Positions 47,201-62,200 are shown, counted from the first letter of the stretch. The stretch is 64,000 nt of DNA from Parelaphostrongylus tenuis (GCA_019055375.1 JAHQIW010000495.1:62001-126000), one strand, 5' to 3'. Made by a program: numbers and translations. Notes: generated from the letters alone by a model not told the origin.

Positions 47201-50200
47201 CCATAGCTCCAGATCAAACGGATCTGTACACATACTCATACAAGCATGTCGTCGCATTCATCTATTTGGCGACATACGACAGGCGTAAAGACCGAAAACA
47301 AATCTTAATTCCGCTTACTTTTCCCGGAGTTTGTCATTGGCTTCAGTGATCGCGTTCAGATACTCTCTGCGCTCTTCTCGTCGTTCATCTCGTGAAGGTG
47401 GTCGACTGCTATCTCCTATTTCTAATTCGGACTGACCAGACTCTCTAGAGACGGAAGTCCGTGGTCCCAGATACGTCCCGAGTGTGGCCGCATCTTGGAC
47501 CTGAAACATAACGTGCCTGAGAGACGGTGAACTTAGGCAAACGCACAGCAAGATCATGTTAGAAGTAAATCACATTCGGAAAAGTGTTAGTGAAAAACAT
47601 CTCTTGAATTCTTAAATAGATAATGTCTTATGCCTCAACAAAACAATTTATTTACCACTTATGATCTAGTTGAATAATCAACGCGGTAATATAATTCTTA
47701 CTCGTTTTCAAATTATATAGAGCCTAATAATCGAATGTACTTGTTATTGAATTTGCATCAAATATTATATAATCAGAAAACGCTGCAGAATTTATACCAT
47801 CACAAAACGTTCGAAAAACTCGCCCGAGATATATAAGGGATCGTTTTCTAGGTCTAACATGATCATTTTTCAATTATTTCAAAGCGAAATCGTATTTTGC
47901 CAGTAGATACCAGTAAAACGACAGCCATTGCACAAATCCACGTGACAGCACAAAACTTACTATCGCGAAATTTGCACATGGCCTCGCATTTTCTTATAGC
48001 ACATCGCACACGATTTTTCACAGTAATGCACTTTTTTAACTCTTAAAAGGCTAAATGTGCTATTAGAAATCACTCATCAACGGCTAGTGATCTGGGAAGA
48101 CTAATCGGCACTGAACACGGCTGAGCTGGAGCGATGATAGAATGGCGGCATTCTCAAGTTGAAGTCATGAGTGAGGGGATGGGTAAGATGTGGGCCTTGG
48201 TGAGCAGTGGAGATAACACGCAAAAATTCGAAAACGATAGTCGCGGGTACGAAGCGCATTTGAGGTTCCAAGTTTTGCTCATATGTCATCATTCTCGTGA
48301 ACATTTTTCACATCGTACTCTATTATGAGACGAACAGGCAGTAAATAAAAGTTGAAACATTGTGACTTCTTGAACGAGTTTTCATAACTGGCTCTAGAAG
48401 TTACGCAAAATTTTGAACTATCACATTTTTACACTGAAAAATTATATCGACTTAGCAATTTTCCTATAATAATCGGTGGTATTAACATCATACAAACTGT
48501 TATTTTGTAATTCAAAGCTGACACACCTACAGATTTCGTGCTCACCTAAAAATCTAGGCAAAATGGCCAGCGAACAGTGCTATAATAGTATGGATTCACA
48601 CAAGAGGTAAATCTCCTTTGGAGTCGGCTTTAACAACTCCTAATTCTCAGACTTCCAAAGTCTTCTGCTTTTTAACAATAAACAACAACTCTCCAATAAC
48701 TAGACGATCTAAGGGGATGCAAGCATGAAAAAAGTATAGAGGAAATTTTGCAGTTATTCCGAGTGTTTTATTAAGACCACACTCAAATCACGATATATCT
48801 CATAATTATTATTTGAGCCAACTTGTCATGTGGTCTTATGAGACCTTGTACAGCCCCATCAACGTGTTTCGGCCTTGCGGGCTCGTCAGCCGGGCAGGCC
48901 CTTCGCCTTTAGCCAATCCTCTCGGGGGTTCCTACATCCCCTATAAAGAGATAGGAGACGATGAACGTACACATTCGCCGTCATGGATGTAGGGACCCCC
49001 GAGAAGATTGGCTTAAGAGGAAGGGCCTGCCCGACTGACGAGGCTGCAAGGCCGAAACACGTGTATGGGGCTGTACAAGATCTCATAACAGACTACATGA
49101 CATGTTGGCTCAGATAATAATTAAGAGAAGGAAATTTGCTTTTATCGTTTCATGAGCATGAATGGCATATATGCTACTTCTCACTGTTTGCTACTACAGT
49201 CAAAACCACACATTCACGTTTCTGTCAACATCAAAAATGTTTGGCACCTTATGTTGAGTCTATTTCCGTGAGCCACGTGCTGACACACGATGACCGAAAT
49301 GAGTCAAAATAAGCCATTTGCTGAGCGGATGAAAATTTGTGTACCAAGATTTTTCTGTTGAGAAGATGGAGGGTCTACTGAGCAGACCTCTTCAGGGTCT
49401 GAAGAAGGCGAAAACTCAGAAAGTCGGTTACTATGCCTTGCTATCAACGACTTCGCGTTCAAAGAAAAAAAAAAACACGAAAGCAAGCTGTTGCCGTGGT
49501 TCAATGAAAATAGGCTTCTAGGAGAATGAACAGTAGCATGAACAAGGACAAACAATCAGTAAACAACGATACTTGAAGAATTAATAGTGAAAGGGTATCT
49601 CACATGCAGTTGTGCCGAAACATCGGGGCTTAACAACGAAATCGCCGTCTGCACTGCACTCTGAATCAAGTTCGACAGCGCGAACATCCAATGTGGTTTT
49701 ATATCAAGCCGTCGAAGCACTGGCTGAATAGAATCTGAGAAAGTGAAGATCGCCATATTCACCTGAAAACACAACAATTCATCTAAGCCTCCACTTTTCT
49801 TGACACTACAAGGACAGTAAGATTAGGATGGAGAATTAACTTTTTCATTGCTCTGAACACCTATAAATGAAGGAAAAACATGTTCTAAAAGCCATTTAGT
49901 AGAAATAGCCTGGTTTACTACTGAATTTAGTTTAGAAAAATTAGAACTAACAAAAAACAACGCCAAAACAATATATCCTCAAATGGAGAAGTCATTCTAT
50001 GATATAATGATAGTCACTACTTCCCCAACATGCTGAAAAACGAGCCATCAATTTCAAAAGGCGAAAAATAACAACCTCGTGCCATTTCTAAAATGAAAAG
50101 AGAGTTCGGAAGATGTTTTCTATCAATCAAGCCGCGGTTGATTGAAGATCGACATCTCAAAGAATTATATTCCTGACTGATTTCCCATTTTAGCAAAAAT

Positions 50201-53200
50201 TACCTTTTGTAGGTGTTTCCTTTTCATTCTGAGGTATTTCTCAGAATAAAATGTAAATTACCTCAAAATCAAAGAGTATCATATAAAATACTAATCTTTT
50301 AAAGCTTCTGTACAACCAAAACTGGTTAGCGTTCTCTTCTACGAAATTCAGGATGATTCTCTACAGTATCTCCTCTGTGAGTTGAAAAAAAATGGCGCTA
50401 GGAATATCACAAAGAACTATACTTGAGCCTTAGAAATAATTCATGGCTCTAATTTAATTTAGAAGTGGAGAACTAGTAAAATCAGTACCTGAGAGATTTT
50501 CGCCGTATCGTAGTCGAGTAGACAGCGAATCTCATCCAATGCATCCTGTATGTGTCTCGTTTCTTTCCTAAGTAGAAATTCACGCATTCCGTCAAGTAAC
50601 GTTTCAAGCATGTGCGTTGTAACCTCAATTATCAATGATCATGAAACCTCAAGAAACCTCAATAATCATGATATCTTTTGAAATCAGAGATAAAAAGAAG
50701 AGAGATCAATAAAGAAAACCACAGAGAGACATTTAGCGGCTAACAAAAAGATGAACTTCCAATTAATTTTAATTTAATTTCAATTACAATACTTAACACG
50801 TCATAGAACTCTCTCTAAAAGATATATCTGCAACGAAAATAAGTTGAGCATTAGTTATACAGAAGAGTGCGAACAGAAGAGGTTATTGAAAATAGTGAAG
50901 GCTTTTCGCTTTTAGTGAATTCTCACCCATTTTCTCTTTCCATTCTGAACCGTAAATTCATATAACACAACTACATCATTAAGATAACGGAAACAACGGT
51001 CTCCTAGATGGATTATCTTCACTACAGCAGAGAATCGACTATATTACGATGAATCACTAAGAATTTCCGCTGTCTCTTATAAAGGAGGAAAACTTACCAC
51101 TACTTTGACACTGTCCATTGATGCAATAATACCACGCATCCATGTATCGATGATCTGAACAACACTTGTGGCAAAAACATGAAATGAAACCAAACCTTTT
51201 TATAAAGTGCATCAGAAGCTACAGTGTATCAAATCTTTTTTCTCTGTGTTGCAAACAACGCAGACATAACAAAAATAGTAAAAAACAAGGATAAGCCCTT
51301 GTGTTATGTAACCTAGATACGTTGCTGTTTACTCGAAAGCTGATGTCATAATTGACTTTAGTGGTAGCATTAGTTCGAAAACTAGTAAAAACACACAGTC
51401 CACGCATCTCAACGGGTTCGGAGTATCTTGGAATGTCGCGAAGCCAAAAAAACTCTAGAAGTGAAGCTGCAAAAAGTGGATGGCAGTCATTTCGTCGTTC
51501 TGACATATCGCCGACGTTTTTTGTTTGCAACCAGAGCGACCCAATTTTCCCACCGTATTATAACGTGCGACGAAAAGCAGATCCGCTATGATCTGACAAC
51601 GATTGGCTCAATGAATGAACCACGATGAAACTCTGTAGCAGTTTCAAAATAAAACTGCAATGAAGAAAGGCTATGCTGACTGTTTGGTGGTGTAAAACTC
51701 CTTCGATCCATCAATCCATCATAGTATTTTGAACTAAAGTGAAATTACGAGGACGAACTCCGGTCAGAACGTCGACGGAATGGACCACAAACGTCACGAC
51801 TAAGCTCGTCGTTGGATTGGGGCCAATTCTTTTCCAACATAAGGCTCTGCAATGTGTGGCACATCTGACATTGAGATGGATGACCAAGCTCCTCTTCGAA
51901 TCCTTACCTCATCCACCATACCTGCCAGACCTCTTGCCTAACTACTGTCATCCCCTCAAGCATTTCAATAACCCTTTGTGTGCGAAGCTCTAATGTGAGG
52001 ATTTCTCAGACAAGACTGGCAGGACTATGGGGCAAAAACCTCTTCTCAACTATGCATCAGCCGTGTAAAAACGTCATCGATTTATATTTGTCGCACCACA
52101 ATATTCAGGTTTTATTTCAAAGATTTTGCCAAGTCACTTTCTTCCTTGAAAGTCAGGAGTAAAGAGGAAGTTATCATGTCGAATATTTTTTCCTGAATTC
52201 AAGAGTTTTCAGGAAGAGAGGCTCAAATCAATCCCACTCAGGAAAAAACTCGACCGTATAAACGTAACGGTGATTAGATTGTTGACTAACCCATTCTAAG
52301 GTAGGTAACGCTTCCTGTAGCAACGCATACGCTTTTCTTGGAAGGATTTTTCAAATTGTGTTTCTCTATTGTATTTCACTAACCTGTTCAGAGTAGTCAG
52401 ACATGAACTGCGCCAGTGTATGCCGTCGCTCCGAATCTTTTTTCAGCATAAAGAACCTGAAAAGGTCAACAACAGCTCTGGTGTGATTTCGTTCCTGAAG
52501 AACCGCAGAAGAATTTGGCTGCATCTCACAACTTAATTATGATGGCTAAATATGTTTTGAGTCTAACCCGGGTATCAATGATCAATGGACCCGGTATCCG
52601 ACATTGAATTCATGTCACTTTTGATCACTGGACTATTCTCTTTATCGTTAAAGAAAGAAAATGAGCACATATCACTATCACGTGAGCGACTGACATCACC
52701 ATCAATATCCACAAAAGAGAGGTGAAATAAAGTTGTTGCATCTGCACAAGATAACGGCGACGCACTTTTTTCTCGCAAAAGCACTAATTGTTCAACTACT
52801 TCAGCTCTATCAATTGACAGGTTAGGGAAAAAGTTCTGAGAAAATGCTTGTAACTTTTTTGGGTGTCGGCCATTTTCTATGTTGTGGGCTCATTCAAAAG
52901 CCCGTCTTCTCCCGCATTGATTGGTGTATAATTTATCTACTTATTTCAAGATGGAGTTAACAAGCGAGCCCCAAGCCAGAAAAGACGAGCTTTTAAATGA
53001 GCCCAAAAACATAGAAAATGGCCGACACCCAAAAAAGTAACAAGCATTTTCTCAGATTTTTTGCCCAATCTATCAAAAAGTAGTAAACAGTAGCTCGTTT
53101 TCACAGTTCTTTCCGACACAGATCATTTTATATATTTTCACTATTCTGTATTTCGCTGGATCGATTTATCCATCAACTCAAAGATTTTATGTGTGATAAG

Positions 53201-56200
53201 ACGCTGTATACTCAACATAATAATTGAACTAGCCAAAAGCTAACTCCTATAAATATGCCTTTGAAAACAACTAATTTCGATAAGCTAGAGAAAATTAATT
53301 TCTCACAGGTCAACTTCCTGCAAAAGATATCAAATAGCCGTTACCCACCTGTTCGAGCTATTCGCACTTTCATCCGAAATTGTTCTGTTTAATAATGTTG
53401 AAGCGCCAGAACGGGATGAACCCATACAGGGCGACGGCACTAACTGTGGATGAGTGTTGTCGTCCATAATCGGACTGTAAAAGATTTCATTCTATAACTT
53501 TATTAACTATATATACATATGTATACACATTTATGCACGCATACAGAAACATGTATATATATAAATATATATATATATATACATGTATATATGTACATAT
53601 ATGGTTTCGTTTGATTTATTTCCAGAAGCGACTGACTATCTCACTAATCAAATATTTCACTAATTGCTTGATGAGCAGAGAATTTTGATATGAAGATTTA
53701 TTTAGTAAACACTAACTGACGTTTCAACGGATTCGCCTTCTTCAAAGCCGCTGTGTTAAGATCCTTTAATTACTGGTGGAGACCAGCCACACAGAGTCTT
53801 ACATGAGTGAGGAGTGTCCATCAAGTCTAAAGGCACTCCTCACCCATGTAAGACTGTGTGGCTGGGCTCCACCTATCTACAAGACCCTAAATCATTAGAA
53901 CATTCCTGAAGAAAGCACCGTCGAAACGTCAACAAGTGTTAACGAATAAATCCTTTTAACAGTTTCATGTCTCTTCATCAAGGTATAGTTAGTTTTAATT
54001 GATAGTTTCTCAATAATAGTTACGCAATAAATGAATTCTTCTTCATTTAACCGCTTTCAGCGATGGTATGATGTTATGAACCCAGTGATACAGAGTAATG
54101 AGCAAGATTTCTGCGTAGGTAGGACTCGAACCTGCATCCCACTCTATGCGTGGGCGCGTGCTCAATTTACCAACGTCCGTTTGCCACCACTCTTTACACA
54201 ACAGTTTTTTCGCGCTCTTTCGAAAGAGCAATTGTGGTTCGAGTCCGCTTCAAATACATCAGGTTCCAAGTTTTGCACGCATCTCTGCGCTCTTGTGTTT
54301 GTAAAAATGATCAATTATGAATTTAATGATGAAATAGATAGATCTCTACAAAAAATAAAGTAAATGCATGTATGAAGTGTGTTGGTCGATTATCGACTAT
54401 AAGCGAGCGGACGAACAATCAAAAAAAAATTGCGCTATTTGAATGAAAAGGTGCCTATCACGAATTAACAAAGTCATGAACAACAAGTTATAAATTGTGA
54501 TAAATTATTGGAACAATGGCTCAAACAGACCAGAACAATGATAGATGAATATCACAGCTGACGAAAACTATTACCTAGATGGCTGGCTGAGCGGAAATCC
54601 GGGATGAGAAGTCGTAGTGCCTGCACTTGCACAGCCGTCTGGTACTGGACTACACGAGATAGTTCTCGTTCGACTGTAATTCTATTTAAAAAATACGATA
54701 GTGTTCAACAATTAGAATTGATTAAATGCATGACTTGCACTAAAATAGAACTAAATTATGTAAATTTAGCAAATAAACCAAAGCAAAGTGAAAAATTCAA
54801 GCTCACTGACTAGATACTTCGATTGCTGTACAGCCTATTGAAAAATTTTTTTCCCGTTTAACCAACTGATGCGTTTCCAAGTGTAAAGAGAGTAAAGAGT
54901 CAGAAAAACAACTTAACATTGTTTTGAGCACCACTCTTTGTTATTAATATAGAATCCAAGCAGAAAACGTTACATACCGATTCAGGATTAATGTAAGAGT
55001 GCTTATAATATTCCGAAAATCAAATAAACGACAGAGAAATCTAGAGCACTTCTTAGACCCTTCTAAACCTACTCAAGCGCTTCCAGTTTTAAATTATATC
55101 GGTCGAAAAAGACCTGAGTTGCTATATGTGGTATCTATAAAGATATTATCACAATACCTGTTGTCAATCATGAGGTGAAGGCGCCTCTCTTCCATGACAC
55201 TGGCTCCGGCTGACTGGGGCGTAGTTGACATTTCGAATGACCCGCGATCGTTGACGCCGATGCCTCCAATGTACGACGTAGAACGCAGCATTTCTCAACA
55301 GAGGAAAAACACAGGATCCCACCAGGAAGAAAGGACAAGGAGGAGATAATATAGTGACAGAAATCTAAGATAAGACTGCAAAGTGATGGGTGAGGGTAAT
55401 GAAGAATAACACTCCTCTAAATCATCATTCTAATAAACGCAGCGATATCAACTAGATTACTGGACACCTCAATCAATGTACCCTCTCTAACAAGTAACTT
55501 AAAAATGAAGCCGGATTTGAGGATCAATTTCAGATACACCCTCATCTTCCATAACTAAGCAGTTCCTGGTTTTCAATTCACCTCAAATGCTCTGCGAGCA
55601 TTCTGATCAGAGGATGTACGTAGCGTAGAGGTTAGAGGTGCCCTGTGAGCGACACATACATGGTCTCTGCATCGAACGTGCGTCCCGAGATCACCAAATC
55701 TTCCATCTATTTAGTGTCGAAGAACTGGCACCACATTGTTGGATACCACACTCACTCCATACATCAAAAGGCAACCGCAAGCCATTGTATAGGATAGATG
55801 TGCATTCAATCATCCATAATGATGCTTTATGGAGTCAAATGCATGGAGCATACTTCTGGGATTGATCAACTTCGAGAATACTTTCGCATTTTTAGCAGTA
55901 GGATAGTTCTCTAAGAGTTTAAGTGGCAGTGTTTGACGGAATTTTGCAAGGTCGGCACCTTTCTGCTGGCAAGGATTTTTGAGGAAACCTTTCTTGTTGG
56001 ACATTTTTTCACTTTCAAAAGCTTGAATCTCGAAAAACAAAACGCACTTATTCAAGAAGGCTTTCTTACAACACTAAGCGTTAAAAACAGATTTATATTT
56101 CACATGTGTCGCGCAATATCGCGCTTAAATTTGGCTGCACAAAAGTTTTCTCTTGAGACTACCACAAACCACTAGATATCGTAAATCTTGCAGATTTCAA

Positions 56201-59200
56201 TACTGTACTTGTTTTTCAAGAAGGCATTCATGCGGCGGTGTAGCGAGGAAAATAAAATTGTGTTTAGTATGGGTCTCGCTACCGCGCGGATTTTCGTTAT
56301 TTACCTAGAAATTGTTTCTCCGCTTCATGGAGATCCTCATGTTTTCTCTATCGAAACTGTAGATGAAACGTTGTCCTATGGTCATGTGGGCTTTGGCTTT
56401 CCATTTTTACTTTGTCTCACTAGATGAAACCTGCTAATAAGCCTGAACCTAACCAGGTCAAGCTTATGCACGAAAAGTACGTGAATGTTGAGGAAATCTT
56501 GAAGTATCATACTCAAACGTTTCATTTAGTCTTTTTCAAGCAGATAAAAAATCCTAAACTCATTAATGAAATTCGCAAGCAATTTGTGAATTACGCTGCG
56601 CGGTTAATTCACTGCTCATGCACCCTAGCGACAAGTAAGGCGCTGTCTGTTTGAAGCTCTATATTATTTTCTGTGCTACAGTGCAGTGAAATATTCTTTT
56701 TAGAAAACAACCGCAGTGCTGGATTTGCCGAAACATACACTATCAAAGGTTACTGTAAATTTAACAGAAGAGCTGTCCTGCGAGGAATACGCGTGTGAGA
56801 TACACATCTATCTCTTATGCCAAATCACTATAAGAAAGCCTTTTTGAAATAGAATTACACTTTTGAAATCTCCGATATGTACGCTATAATGGATGAAGTC
56901 TGCTCTGCGAATTATAAAGGCGATAATGAGCGACGCGTGTGAAACATAATTTTAATTTCGAAGCTACAGCGCGGCAAGAAGGTTTTTCTGTAACACAAAT
57001 ACATTTTTGAGTTCTCCCAGATTTGAACATTTGAATGATTACTGAAGTTTTGATGGATAGCCTTTATTCAAAAGAAGTTTTCCTTCAAAAATTTCTGCCC
57101 AATAACAGAAAAGTACCAAAAGGTTTAGTCAGCTGGTGATAACTTTAGTCACTATACTTGGTAAGCACTTGAAGAGTTTCAGTTCCTAATTGCTCCAAAT
57201 TTTCACTGTTGGTTACGAAATGTTGAGTGGTGCGTTGCCGTGCAAATGAATAAATCTTTTCGACTGATCGAATCAGTGCATAGTTGCACGATCTTCGCAT
57301 AAGCGCCAGTTTCCACAAAACATCTCTCTGTCGTTTTTTCACAGCTAAAGTCTAAGCAGTGCGGATGATTTCATGAACGACTATCAATTAGCTGTCTCAA
57401 CCTTCTGCTGAGATCAATTAATCCTTCAAAACTAATCTGGTGTTTTATCTTTGCCCATTAATACGTTGGTGGCAAGTTAACACAACACTGCTCGCCATTT
57501 TCGCCTCACATCACAATGCAGTAATGAAACAAATCGTTACTCTTCGTGAAGAAAGCATAGAAGAATTCAACGATGGTTGTTTTTAGCTTTTCTCAATCCA
57601 CATAAGACTGATAGGTGGTTTGGAATAATTTCGTAGTTCCACAAGCTTTCCTGCTTTTAAGTTTTTTTTCCAACCCATTATTTCATCGTAGAATAGAATA
57701 GAAAACATTATCGTTAACGTGCAAAATGAAATCTTTCTTCAGAACTGTGTAATCGCAGCGAACATAAGCAAACAAAACTTTAATTAGGATAAAGAAGCTA
57801 AACTCTTGGCGTTAACCAATTTCCGGTTGAGCCACGCATTCGACTTCATCACAAATAGTTAAAAGTGTTTGCACGCATATCTGGCCTTTTTTCATGGCAG
57901 CCTACCGATGTGTCAAACGAGTGATGATGTCCTCCCAAACCAAGTCTGGCGTCAATTTAGCGATCTTGGAGTGATTGAAGGTTTGATGGGTGCATTGGAA
58001 GTGGGATCGAGCCAATGACTACGAGTGCGTTACAAGAACCTCAGATCACTGCGCCACATGCAGCACGTTGGAATAACATTAATGCCATACTTTTGGAAAC
58101 CTACTAAAATCAAAAAACCAGATCGATGGCAAATTTTTGTCTACGAATTTGATCGGAGCTGTAGTGTCAGAGAGGTGATGACATGACATATTGCTGATAC
58201 AATAATCATAAAGAAGGTGATTTCAGTACTAATGGTGCCCAAAATATGAACCCCCAGAATATTTGATTGCAGTAAAATTGAGAGCTGTTTTTCAAGTGGG
58301 AAGTTACTAAGGAAGACCCGAACTGGCTGAGTAATCCTATTGTGAGCTAGGAGCAGTGGACAACCAAAAACCTAAATTTGAATAAGCCAACAAAACATTC
58401 CAGGCTTTACATTTTACAGCTGGAAGTGATGACGTAAAGAGTCAACAAGGATAACTCACAATGACTCAGCAATAGTGACCATGTTTTATATTCAGAAGAA
58501 CTCCAAAAAGAAGTTAGCTAAAAGAAGAGGATCAGTTACAACAAAAGTCGGCAATTTGTTAATCGACTAGTCGGATGATAAATGGTGGATATCGATCGTA
58601 TGGAAGTGGAGCATTACAGGGGCTTTCAAAAAATTCTCCCTTCAAATTAATGGAAATGTCGATTGCACAGTTGTTCAGATCAGTTGATATGTGAAAGATA
58701 AATCACCTCATGAAAAATTCAAATAATCAAAATTACCTCGATTCTTGTTGATATGATCGATCTGTTTCTTGCTCATCGACCCGCTACGAGTTCGTGAGAT
58801 GTTAGCACTAGAACACATGAAACATTCAATGAAGATTCCAATCTCGATTCTTAACTCACAAACGTAAGGCTATCTATGTGTAAAACATTTATATAAAACA
58901 GAGGTTTATCCCCTGTCAAAATCATCCAAAACTAGGACTCCAGCCTATTCTTACCGGATGTCAACGATCTCATCAATCAGCGTCAAAAACAAAGGGCCTC
59001 ATACAAAAAGTGTGACGCCTCATATTTATCACATTTATTAAGCATACGAATCAAATAAGGAAGCCCCAGGGCGGGGACAAATGGAGACTTCACCATTCCA
59101 GTTTGCGTACTCGATCACGAGATCTAGATCTAATATGAGTAATTCTTTGAAGAAATTGTATAGAGAATAAAAGGATGAAACTCTCGGCATTGGACAATCC

Positions 59201-62200
59201 CTGAGGAATGCGCCATGAATTCGTCTTCAATTTTTGACTTCGCTTGAGGTGATTGAATGCATATCTGGTCTTTACAATGACTCGCGGTGGCCTCCCGCTG
59301 AACCTAGTCAGTGCTGCTTATCCTCCCAGACAAGTCTGAGAACGGTCTGGCGCCAATCAACCGACCGTGGAGGAATGGAAGATTCGGTGAGCCATGAGCG
59401 CAAGATCGCACCATTGACCTAGTGTGCGACTCAAAGCAACTTTAACCACTGCGCCACATACGCTCATTGTATATTGTCGCCAATTGTATACATGGTCCAG
59501 AATATTGTTACGGAAAAGCAATTCCTCTCACATCACAGGGACGGCAGATGTTGGAAATTTGCTATCAGAACTCCAAAATTCACCAAAGAACTCGCCAATA
59601 CATGCATTCAAAAAACTTTTTTTTTCATCAAAAATCCTAGACCACTACAAATTTTAGTTCGTTCAGTTAATCTAAACTAGTTGGAAGAGCCTGATTCAAA
59701 CGCGCAACAATGTTCCGGAACGTTCTTGATGGATATCATGGAAGGTGCCGAATATTTATAATTAACAGAAGTGCTGCTAGAATAAAAGTCTTTGTACTCA
59801 TGAATCATTGTCTCTGCTTCGAAATTAATAAGTACATTCGACATCTGTTGCAATCAGCTGCCTTGATTATAGCTCCATTTTATAGCTTTTTCTAATTGAA
59901 AAGAAAGCTCATTCATCGTAAGATGTGGTTGTATCTAAACTACTCTTTGCGACGTTATGGCCACGCGATGGGGACCAAGCTAGCCATCTAAAACTTGTCC
60001 GCTGTCATATTAAGAGTTGCGGGCGAACCTAATGATCTTGTGCCACTATTTCCTCGTTGCCCTGCCAGATTTTAATGCTCATATCATTTTTAAAAACCGA
60101 CGAAAACTTGGCGCGTGAACTGCCTGCATTTACTTTGGGATAAAATCACGAAGTGGTTAAAAGTTAATCTTGCATACGAATCACACATGGACGCCAATTT
60201 CTACCTTTCTTAGAAATACAAGATCTCAAGTCAAAAGTAGCGCATAATTAAGAAGAGTGTCTCAAAAAATTGATGAGTTTCCTGAAGAGTGCTCTAATTA
60301 CTAACTTTCCCAACTAACATAAAAGTGATCACAGTCATCCGTTCTTTTATTGAGCTCGTGCTCAAGTAAACTCAAAATGAAATGAATTAAAGCTCTAAAT
60401 GACCTAGGAATTTTGGACAATCAGAGATTAAAAAGAGACAATGATGAAAAGAACATTCACAATAGGTTTACGGTTGAGAAATGTGCAAAGCTTTCTCAGC
60501 TACAAAAGAATACAGAATTTTAAGACTTAGGAAAAGAGGGAAATTAGAAAGAGATTTGTACAGATCTATTTGTAGTCCACTTACTCTACAGTGGCTCTCT
60601 TTTTACACAACTTGGACTTAGTGATATGCTCATCTCCATTCTCAGTCGTAAAGAGTCACCAACTCAAAGTACCATAATCTTCCAATATATGTAACATCAC
60701 GCTTGAGAACATTTATTCGCGAACTGATCCTTTCGACTTATGCAGAGTAAGACGCCAACCAGTCAATTTGCACTCGAACATCGTTTACCGATGGTTTGGA
60801 AAGGGACGGGTCATTTGCCTCGGATATCATAACAAAGTTCCATTTACTCATCCATTTTTCTCTGTAGGCAGTGTTTTACCTTTCCGTGTGTAATCTCTAA
60901 AGTCTTCAATCGATGAGAGATGAATTACAGAAGTCCAGGAGCTTTCCACTATCCAACAAAGCGTGTCCAGATTCTAACACTAACGCGTTAAAGCACTTTA
61001 TTATCGACTATTTTAGAATACCTTGGTAGAAACATTTGATATTTAAAGTCTTTCAGAACGTTTTTAGCCTTTCTTTTTCTTTCAAGGTTGTTACGTTACA
61101 AATCGTTCGTGGCTTACGGGCCATTTTAGCGGTATCGCCATCATCGGAGCCACTCGCCCTCTATGAGAGAGTTGAGGCGGCGAAGAATGATACTATCACG
61201 TAGTCTTTTACGGTTTAAATCAGTATAGCCATAATTCTGTTCGTTTATTGACGTTCGGGGGCGCGCGCAGTACAGTGATTACAGGCGCCCTGCAATATAC
61301 GAGATCGTTGATTTGATCCCGTGTCCTGGGTTCTCCAAGTCCTGTATTCCTCCGGACTCGACAAATTGGAATTACCTTTGTGCTAATTCTTGAAGTGCGA
61401 TGCATGATGCAACCCTAAGGGTTGATCAATACCGATCACTCTATTGCACAAAATTCTATCAACCTTTAGCCTTCACGTTTACCGGTGGCTTAAGACGTTT
61501 GAAAATTCATTATTACGAAGTTCGGCAAAAGCGATAAACTTGTGTGGAGAATAAAAACACTGAAACTAATAACTACTTCGCCTCTGCAAACCATAGTACA
61601 GCCTAAACTCTCCACTTTGATGTATGTAAGCGAGTAGAATGCAACAACACAGAGGAGTTGATCAACGTCGACAATTTTTGCTATACTTTAAAAATTTGAC
61701 ACCTTTACCGTCAACGACTACCTAAAAATGCAAACAGCACCTAAGTCATGACGATTTTCAACAAAAACTAAGACTATACAGGTACTTATCAGTATCATTT
61801 CAGAGATACACCAGTTCGGCACCAAATAATCACAAAAAATTGTGAACCTTACAAAAAACTTATTAGGGATGCCTATGGTAAGCAAGAAAAAGTGTGAGTA
61901 CCGTTTAGATGAACTAACTGACTACCGACTGCCCTCATGAGATTTTGAAGAAATTTAGCAACACTTCAAGTGTTATTACACTCAGAACAAAAAATAAAAA
62001 AGTATAAAAGCTCTTGCGAAAAATTTTGGAAGTTCTCATGTACTAACAAAAATCAACCATGAAACTCACGAATGATGATACTGCTGGATGAATGGATCAC
62101 TGAGCAATTTTGACGCACTAGGCCTCTGGAGTGGATCCGGTTCAAAACAGCTAAAAAGAGTTAAAAATAATAAGCGATAGTAATTTGAAGATATTCAAAA

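Larger units (their letters stand above)
48795..49132. repeat. Palindromic element with a hammerhead motif in each arm (intronic)
   Basis: Arms of about 145 bp (48795-48940 and 48985-49132) are inverted copies around a short loop; the match runs from TTTGAGCCAACTTGTCATGT and its inverse inward to GGGGGTTCCTACATCC. The left arm has the motif on the minus strand, the right on the plus. It is in the kinase intron between 47500 and 49604. It is related in layout, and in the ACACGTGTATGG segment, to the 17.3-17.8 kb element. Confidence 0.8.

Noticed and set aside
53505..53602. CRISPR-like regular repeat
   Set aside because: Simple TA microsatellite; no spacers.
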